NCBI GenBank assembly: GCA_016715945.1
Contig: JADJXJ010000001.1
Span: 248,001-312,000, forward strand
From: Bacteroidota bacterium
GTDB lineage: Bacteria > Bacteroidota > Bacteroidia > Bacteroidales > F082
DNA length: 64,000 nt
Reading direction: 5' to 3'
Of this stretch, positions 58,673 through 64,000 are shown piece by piece. The notes below the pieces were generated by a model that was given only the letters and a program-made list of their open reading frames with translations, did no database searches and was not told the origin of the DNA. The position numbers were made by a program, and so were the translations under genes. Position 1 is the first letter of the stretch. Every line of letters begins with the position of its first letter.

Positions 58673-60265
58673 TCAGAAAAACACTCCGTGCGGGGTGATT
58701 CCCAAAAACTTAAACCAGGTCTGGCCGGCCAGTATGATCACCAGCCATGAGGCAATCATCATGCTGAATCCAAAGCGGAATGCATCGCCATAGCTATACA
58801 TATCGGTTTCGTAGAGCAGGGCTGCAGGCTTGCTGTTGAATGGCAGCACATACACGTGTTCGATCATAAAAGCTACAGGCAGGGCAAGGCTAAGTACTTC
58901 GTAACCAAAGCGGTTGGCTATGCCAATGGCTATCGGCACAAATATCATGGTGCGCATGGTCTTGCTTTGAAAGAGCAAAGCGCTGAAGGTCATCACTCCG
59001 GTGAGCAGCACATAAATCAGCCAGAATGGTGTTTCATTTCCTATGCCAAGATGGTCGAAGAAGGCATTGACCATGATGGAGGGGAGATCGGTGGCGTCGA
59101 AACCTGCCCCCAGGGCATATGCGCCTGCCGAAAAGAGCATAAGATGCCATGGGATGTCCACATCGTTCCATTTGACAACGCCTATGCCCGGGAAAAGCGC
59201 AACAATGGCACCAACAAATGCCACGGCAGTTGCGCTGATGCCATGCAGTTTGTCGGTGGACCAGAAAGCCAGAATCAGCAAAAAGATGACGATAGCTTTG
59301 ATTTCATCCACACTCAGCTTTCCCAGTTTCTCGTATTCCTGCTGCAGGCGTTCCATGCCGCCTTCAATCTGGGGCAGCCGTTCCTCTGGTTTGAGTGGAA
59401 ATAATACCCGCATGGCCAGGATGTATCCGAGCAGCATCAGGATGACCATCACCGGAAGCATGGCCATCAGCCAATCGGAGAAAAAGACGGTCGTGCCAGT
59501 GGCACCGGCAATTAAGGCTGCAGCCAGGAGATTGGCCCCGGAGCCGGTGACGAAAGCCCCTGCACCCAGATTGATATTCAGAAGGTTCTGCAAGACGATG
59601 CTCCGTCCAAAGTTGTTCTTCCCTGCACCGCTATGGGCGCCGTAAACCGCTGCAATGACCATGAAAATGGGAAGCAGGATGGCAGCCTTGGCGGTGGTGG
59701 CTGATATAAAGGCCGAAAGCACCAGGTTGATAACAATAAAACTCAGAAAAATGGAGGAGGCGTTTTTGCCAAACTTCAAGATAAACCATAGGGCAAGCCT
59801 TTTGGCTACACCTGTGGCGACCAGCATGCTTGCCAGAACAAACGACATGATATTCAGCCACATCACCGGATGGCCCAGCTGGGCATAGGCTTCTTTTTCG
59901 GGTAGCACCCCTGTGAGCACCAGCGATACGATGAGCACCAACGAAGTGAGATAATTGGGGATGGCTTCGGTGATCCAGAGGATGATTGCTGCCATGAACA
60001 GGGCAAACATCAAATGGTTATTTCGGATAAATGCTTCAAGACCAATGTTTTCGAAAACCTTTTTGGCTGATTTGGCCGTGATCTGGCCGGCTTCGATGTG
60101 GTCGAGAAAAGGCAGTTCGATCAGGTAGCCAAACAGCACAAAGGCAGCAATAGCCAAGGGTAATCCGGCCTGGGCGAGCCATTTCTCAAATTTTGACTTC
60201 TGTCGTTTGGGCAGTTTTTCTACCCGGTATTGCTGCATATCGAGCGGGTCGTGCGTGGTTTGCAT
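58673..60265 (-). CDS. SLC13/DASS family sodium-coupled anion symporter
   Basis: A 530-residue inner-membrane protein with about 11 to 12 hydrophobic segments and the DASS features LWITEAIPNYLTSL (N-terminal), VTGSGANLLAAAL and the C-terminal SNT/SNS-type region (PVAFMIEHVYVLPFNSKPA). Family members import dicarboxylates, sulfate, or phosphate with sodium; the substrate cannot be told. The start at 60265 is favoured; an in-frame ATG at 60322 would lie in the CYTH terminator hairpin. The 487-aa gene follows at 23 bp. Confidence 0.88.
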   Translation of the reverse strand: MQTTHDPLDMQQYRVEKLPKRQKSKFEKWLAQAGLPLAIAAFVLFGYLIELPFLDHIEAGQITAKSAKKVFENIGLEAFIRNNHLMFALFMAAIILWITEAIPNYLTSLVLIVSLVLTGVLPEKEAYAQLGHPVMWLNIMSFVLASMLVATGVAKRLALWFILKFGKNASSIFLSFIVINLVLSAFISATTAKAAILLPIFMVIAAVYGAHSGAGKNNFGRSIVLQNLLNINLGAGAFVTGSGANLLAAALIAGATGTTVFFSDWLMAMLPVMVILMLLGYILAMRVLFPLKPEERLPQIEGGMERLQQEYEKLGKLSVDEIKAIVIFLLILAFWSTDKLHGISATAVAFVGAIVALFPGIGVVKWNDVDIPWHLMLFSAGAYALGAGFDATDLPSIMVNAFFDHLGIGNETPFWLIYVLLTGVMTFSALLFQSKTMRTMIFVPIAIGIANRFGYEVLSLALPVAFMIEHVYVLPFNSKPAALLYETDMYSYGDAFRFGFSMMIASWLVIILAGQTWFKFLGITPHGVFF

Positions 60266-60298
60266 TGGTCTTGTTTTTTGATGCGAAAAACAAAGTAA

Positions 60299-60333
60299 AG
60301 GGTTTCGCATTGACTTTTTCAAAGCGAAACCCT
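60299..60333 (-). terminator. Terminator between the CYTH gene and the SLC13 gene
   Basis: Arms AGGGTTTCGC (60299-60308) and GCGAAACCCT (60324-60333), perfect 10-bp stem, followed on the minus strand by TTTACTTTGTTTTT. It lies 57 bp past the CYTH stop, so SLC13 probably has its own promoter. Confidence 0.75.
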
Positions 60334-60389
60334 GTTTCAGGTGAAGTTTAGTTATTGTGTAGCGTCATCTGAAGTGGATTACCTGGCTG

Positions 60390-60857
60390 TTACCATTTGG
60401 TATAGGGGTGCTTCATCAGCATGGAGTTGAAATATTTGGGATTGCCGGTTACTTCCTCGCCCAGCCAGTCGGGCTTTTCGAAGTGCTCGTCTTCGCCTGA
60501 CAATTCAACCTCTGCCACGGTAAGTCCTTCATTTTCACCAAAGAATTCATCAACCTCGAAGGTGTGTTTTCCTGCGGGCACCAAATGACGCACCTTGTCG
60601 ATCACGCCAGGTTCACAAATCTTAAGCAATTCGTCGGCATCATGCACTGCGATTTCGGTTTCCCATTCAAAGCGGCTGGCGCCCGACTGGTTGCCAATGC
60701 CCTTGATGGTGAGGAAACCCTTGTCGCCTTTGATGCGTACGCGCACGGTGCGTTCGGGAACCGAAGAGAGATAACCCTGCACAATGCGGGTAGATTTGGT
60801 GACAAAGGGTTTGAAATCACCTTTTACCAGAAACTTGCGTTCTATTTCCTGTGCCAT
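60390..60857 (-). CDS. CYTH domain protein
   Basis: A 155-residue CYTH/triphosphate-tunnel protein with the N-terminal EIERKFLV (the ExExK signature) and RVRIKGDKGFLTIKG, EVDEFFGENEGL and VAEVELSGEDEHF segments that provide the acidic ligands of the tunnel. Family members are triphosphatases or class IV adenylate cyclases; the standalone bacterial ones are mostly inorganic triphosphatases. The start at 60857 puts the signature near the N-terminus; an in-frame ATG at 60893 would overlap the neighbour. The next gene (60862) has its stop 4 bp upstream. Confidence 0.88.
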   Translation of the reverse strand: MAQEIERKFLVKGDFKPFVTKSTRIVQGYLSSVPERTVRVRIKGDKGFLTIKGIGNQSGASRFEWETEIAVHDADELLKICEPGVIDKVRHLVPAGKHTFEVDEFFGENEGLTVAEVELSGEDEHFEKPDWLGEEVTGNPKYFNSMLMKHPYTKW

Positions 60858-60861
60858 ACGT

Positions 60862-61518
60862 TCAGAATGTTTCGTTTGCCAGTGGTTTGTCAATCATGCC
60901 GATAACCCTTTTGATGGCCTGGAGGTAGTTGATGTTTTCAAAACCTTTCAGTTGGGTATCGTCCAGGGTTTTGAGAATATCATTTATTTCGGTGGATTCG
61001 CTGCTCATGGTTACCAGTCTGGCCCCGTTGATCAGCACGACGGCATATTCGCAGATGGTGTCGTTGACCATATAACCGAAGCGAAGTTTGTTGACCCTCA
61101 CCGCGGCCAGATCGGGATGGATGCGCACCATGCGGAGGAATTCTTCCAGGCTGTACTCGTCTTTGTCGAAGGCCGGCATTTCAACCTGAAAAGCGGGAAA
61201 TACCTCGTTTACAATCATTTCGGTCTTCATCGGGAAGCTCCCTTTCATCAGGGGATTCCATTGTTCGAGTCCGTCAACGGTTTGCACAAAGGTCTTAATG
61301 TCCATTTTTCCGTTGCGGATCTTGGTGTTGTTGATGTCGTTGGTACGCGAGATGATGTAGATTTCATCCGACTGGCGCTCCCACACATCTTCGGGCACAG
61401 GCACCGAAAAACGGGCCATGCGTTTCCACTGCAAGTCAAAGTTTTGTCCGAAGGTTCTGAATTCGAACCTGGGTTTGGATTCCTGACCGATTTTTAGTTT
61501 TTCTGTACTCATAATCAA
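60862..61518 (-). CDS. CYTH-like neighbour, function unknown
   Basis: A 218-residue soluble protein. A DEIYIISRTNDINNTKIRNG segment and MDIKTFVQTVDGLEQWNP resemble a CYTH-type beta strand layout (basic residues in strands, then acidic ends), and the C-terminal part holds VRVNKLRFGYMVND and ICEYAVVLI, but the ExExK motif is not at the N-terminus. I infer it is a diverged CYTH-like protein; it may be another family. The gene precedes the CYTH gene with 4 bp, and both are in one transcript. Start: ATG 61518 or 61512. Confidence 0.55.
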   Translation of the reverse strand: MIMSTEKLKIGQESKPRFEFRTFGQNFDLQWKRMARFSVPVPEDVWERQSDEIYIISRTNDINNTKIRNGKMDIKTFVQTVDGLEQWNPLMKGSFPMKTEMIVNEVFPAFQVEMPAFDKDEYSLEEFLRMVRIHPDLAAVRVNKLRFGYMVNDTICEYAVVLINGARLVTMSSESTEINDILKTLDDTQLKGFENINYLQAIKRVIGMIDKPLANETF

Positions 61519-61538
61519 TTGAATATCAATTTATAAAA

Positions 61539-62759
61539 TTATTTTGCGTTGTTGTTGGTGCTGCCTTTTGTGATGGTGTTGAGCAATTGCCAGTTTTCGG
61601 AGCCATCGGGCTTGCGTCCATACGATTGTGTGGTTTCCATGAAAGGGAATGCCACCTGGTCGGCGATGGCGCCGTCGGGTTTTTCGAGCCAGACCGTTTC
61701 ACCATTGCTGGAGAGGCCGAAGTCGCTGGGGTCGCCCGAGCCTTCGGTGTTAATGACATAGAATCCTTTAGAAGCGATGACTGTTCCTGCGGGGATGGTT
61801 TTTTTGGGTTTGGTGCCACCTTGTCCGCCGTTGTCGTAGATCAGCCAGCCGGAGATATCCACCGCAGCATTGCCATCGTTGTAGATCTCAATCCAGTCGG
61901 GTTCGGCAGCGGTGCCGCGGGAATAGATTTCGTTCATCACTATTTTGATGGTTGGGGGCGGGGTATTGCCGCTGTTTGCCTGGCCGCGGGTGATTGTGCT
62001 GAGCAGTTGCCAGTTTGGCGAACCATCGGGGAGCCTGCCGTAGCTTTGAGAAGCATCCATGGCTGGGAAAGCTACTTCGTCGATGACATTGCCTTTGGCG
62101 TTTTCGAGCCAGACGGTTTCGCCTGCGCTGGAAAGGCCAAAGTCGCTTGGGTCGCCACTGCCCTCTGTTTCAATTACATAATATCCCTTTGCCGGAATGA
62201 TGGTTCCGTCCGGAATGGTTTTCTTTGGCTTGGCGCCGCTTTGGCCGCCATTGTCATAAATCTTAAATCCGCTGATATCCGCAGGGCCGTCGGAAGCGTT
62301 GTAAATCTCAATCCAGTCGGGGCTGGTGGCTGTACCGCGGCTGTAGATTTCGTTCATTACCACCAGTGGGGCGCCCACCGAGTAAGCTGCTGTGGTGGCA
62401 GGCGCACCGGCTGGGGCCAGCGACTTTTTGCCTGTTTTTCCCCTGGCTTCCACATAATAGGCTACTGTTTTCCCGTCCTCAAGTCCGGGAATGACCGCGG
62501 TAAAAGTGCTGTCGTTGACCGGGTTCATGTCTTTGGCTTCAAAGCTGCCCTGGTCGATTTTGTAGTAAAGGCGCAGCCCGGGTCTTCCCTCACGGTCGAG
62601 CACAATGGCTGTGATGGTGACAGCCTCGCCTGCAACCGGCGACTGTGGGGTATTGAAAACCTGTTTGATTACCGGGGGACTGACAAAAGGTTCATCTTTT
62701 ACACAGGCACTGACGATGGTTGTCAGCAAAAGAACCAGAGTTAAAATATGTCTGTTCAT
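61539..62759 (-). CDS. Lipoprotein with two lamin-tail domains
   Basis: A 406-residue lipoprotein: lipobox Cys 19 (TIVSAC), an Ig/FN3-like domain (about 30-125) and two lamin-tail domains (about 130-255 and 275-400), each starting with VVMNEIYSRGTA and IVMNEIYSRGTA, each with DWIEIYN and GSGDPSDFGLSS. The two are very similar, so a recent internal duplication is likely. Lamin-tail domains occur in secreted nucleases and other surface proteins. No catalytic domain is visible. The next gene upstream is the porin at 62793-64000, 33 bp away. Confidence 0.85.
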   Translation of the reverse strand: MNRHILTLVLLLTTIVSACVKDEPFVSPPVIKQVFNTPQSPVAGEAVTITAIVLDREGRPGLRLYYKIDQGSFEAKDMNPVNDSTFTAVIPGLEDGKTVAYYVEARGKTGKKSLAPAGAPATTAAYSVGAPLVVMNEIYSRGTATSPDWIEIYNASDGPADISGFKIYDNGGQSGAKPKKTIPDGTIIPAKGYYVIETEGSGDPSDFGLSSAGETVWLENAKGNVIDEVAFPAMDASQSYGRLPDGSPNWQLLSTITRGQANSGNTPPPTIKIVMNEIYSRGTAAEPDWIEIYNDGNAAVDISGWLIYDNGGQGGTKPKKTIPAGTVIASKGFYVINTEGSGDPSDFGLSSNGETVWLEKPDGAIADQVAFPFMETTQSYGRKPDGSENWQLLNTITKGSTNNNAK

Positions 62760-62792
62760 GACCGATGGATTTTCTGCGTGGGTTGGTTTGTG

Positions 62793-64000
62793 TTAAAAGT
62801 CAACTTCGAGCCGGATGGCAAACATGTGGAAATCTTCGCCGGCTTTTCCTTTAGGGTCGGCCACCAATGCCGGGTTTTTTGTCAGGTTGCCGGCCGAATC
62901 TTTTCCGACAAAGAGTTTGCCTTTGCCATTGGCATAGCGGTCGTGGTTGATAAAGGCATAGTTAAGCATGATTTTCACATTGTTGTTGGGGTAAAAGTTG
63001 AGGCCTGCAGTGTAGGCTTCGCCGGCACCGCCCATAATTTTGCCCTCATCCCTGGTGTTCATGTTCAGGTAGTCGTAGCGCAGGGCAATTTCTACATCGC
63101 CCCATTTTTTGCCCCTTCCCACCTGTGTGAACTCACCTTCGGTGGTGTTATAATTGTATTTTCCGCCAAAAAGCAGGGCGCTGCCCATGGCATACCATCC
63201 GTCGAATTTTTCAGCCGGCAGGTCGTTTTTGAGGTAAACGTTATTCATCACATATTCTCCCTGCAACCTGATGTTGCGCCGGTAGGCTGCAAATTCGAGA
63301 CCGGCGAGCGTGCTGTGATCCACATTGGCAATCAGGTCGGTGTCAATATATTTTTTACGGTTGATTGAGTTGTTGCTGCGGGTGGAAAAACGCATGGTGC
63401 CGGGTACCTCGGCGTCGGTTTTTGGTGTTCGGTACGATCCGGATACCCCAAAATGCAAACCTTGATAGGGATCCTGATAAAACGGCATGTAAACCAGCTT
63501 TCCGGTGTAGGAAATCCCTTCATCCGTTCCGGTGTTTTTGTTGTTGTCTTCCGAAAATGCACGCTCCTCAACATCTCCAACGCTTTGAAAATGAATGCCT
63601 CCTATGCCCAGGAGGGGGCCGATACCATAGGTGGCCGCCATTCCGATATGCCGCGACGGGGCAAAGGCCGAAATCACCATCGGACGTTCGATAAAGGTCA
63701 GGTAACGTGAGGTGGTGGTCGATTCCATCGAAAAGCCTTCTTTGAAATTTCCGGCTTTCAGCTCCAACCCGTTGCGGAAGGTGTATTCCAGGTAAGCGTC
63801 TTTGAGTTCAAGCTCTGAGTTTGAAAAATCAAGGTCAAGCTCGGCATACCACGACTTGCTGAATCGCACCTTGGTGGCAAAACGCGCGCGCCTGATGCTT
63901 GTGCCATTGCCGATAGGATTCATGACTTCCTTAGAGAAAACTGCACCGTCGGTTTGCACGCGAATGTCGAACCACATGCGGTAGTCGCCACTCTGACTCT
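62793..64000 (-). CDS. O/P-type porin, partial (5' end beyond window)
   Basis: The frame is open to the window end with no start seen beyond the internal ATG at 63977, so the signal peptide is outside. About 400 residues are present: barrel strands with YAELDLDFSNSELELKDAYLEYTF, GLELKAGNFKEGFSME and a C-terminal Phe (RLEVDF), as in the phosphate-selective porin O/P family. Like the porin at 12135-13145, it may pass anions; the neighbourhood (lamin-tail lipoprotein, CYTH protein, SLC13 transporter) would fit phosphate or polyphosphate handling, an inference. Confidence 0.82.
   Translation of the reverse strand, partial: SQSGDYRMWFDIRVQTDGAVFSKEVMNPIGNGTSIRRARFATKVRFSKSWYAELDLDFSNSELELKDAYLEYTFRNGLELKAGNFKEGFSMESTTTSRYLTFIERPMVISAFAPSRHIGMAATYGIGPLLGIGGIHFQSVGDVEERAFSEDNNKNTGTDEGISYTGKLVYMPFYQDPYQGLHFGVSGSYRTPKTDAEVPGTMRFSTRSNNSINRKKYIDTDLIANVDHSTLAGLEFAAYRRNIRLQGEYVMNNVYLKNDLPAEKFDGWYAMGSALLFGGKYNYNTTEGEFTQVGRGKKWGDVEIALRYDYLNMNTRDEGKIMGGAGEAYTAGLNFYPNNNVKIMLNYAFINHDRYANGKGKLFVGKDSAGNLTKNPALVADPKGKAGEDFHMFAIRLEVDF

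Noticed and set aside
1..64000. CRISPR array, rRNA operon, prophage or polysaccharide utilisation locus
   Set aside because: No regularly spaced short repeats, no rRNA-like sequence, no phage genes and no susC/susD pair were seen.

Overview
The window is chromosomal DNA of a Bacteroidota bacterium, probably Bacteroidales-like; genus not determinable from the sequence alone. Evidence: several secreted proteins with type IX secretion (T9SS) C-terminal sorting domains, a gliding-type (CHU_C) C-terminal domain, Bacteroidota-restricted families (DUF4293, DUF3078, YbbR next to coaE), a Rho factor with a long disordered insertion, and many start-proximal TAnnTTTG motifs, the -7 element of this phylum. 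Few genes have a Shine-Dalgarno site.

Layout. 1-1667: tail of an SGNH hydrolase and kynureninase. 1682-3235: AI-2E-family permease and a small membrane protein (minus). 3379-9423: plus-strand run ffh, folD, a secreted propeller protein, queE and an OmpA/PD40 protein. 9430-11166: retropepsin-PDZ protease and a TonB-C protein. 11213-17857: a sulfur-compound respiration locus: octaheme tetrathionate-reductase-family cytochrome c, di-heme cytochrome b, two rhodanese lipoproteins, an O/P-type porin and a periplasmic rhodanese, closed by a strong terminator and preceded by a divergent Crp/Fnr regulator with a TTGAC-N4-GTCAA palindrome between them. 17907-33300: mostly housekeeping (MBL hydrolase, agmatinase-type ureohydrolase, acylphosphatase, CrcB, LpxR-like protein, fused E1 dehydrogenase, CysH, Mpl, Rho, YfcE-type phosphoesterase, TonB-C protein, frameshifted rlmB, L19). 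33441-37802: two T9SS cargo genes, one with an in-frame amber codon. 38119-39770: an IS1634-type insertion sequence with 12-bp terminal inverted repeats, flanked by about 201-bp direct repeats that duplicate the 3' end of coaE. 39890-45159: coaE, YbbR, yajC, DUF1573 lipoprotein, CHU_C protein, CoA-binding protein, KAS III. 45366-55893: T9SS cargo, an acyltransferase-like protein, tRNA-Arg(TCT), an RRM protein, and a 1498-aa T9SS protein with near-identical 394-aa tandem repeats. 56044-64000: a second propeller protein, an orphan membrane protein, an SLC13 transporter, a CYTH protein and a CYTH-like neighbour, a lamin-tail lipoprotein and an O/P porin cut by the window edge.

The best candidate for an unusual system is the 11.2-17.9 kb locus: a membrane-anchored octaheme cytochrome with its own quinol-side cytochrome b, four Cys-containing rhodanese domains plus one degenerate one, and a dedicated outer-membrane channel. 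The best mobile-DNA observation is the IS with a ~201-bp target duplication. Several genes carry single lesions (rlmB, transposase, a T9SS gene, perhaps the MBL gene start), so read-level verification is needed before calling them pseudogenes.
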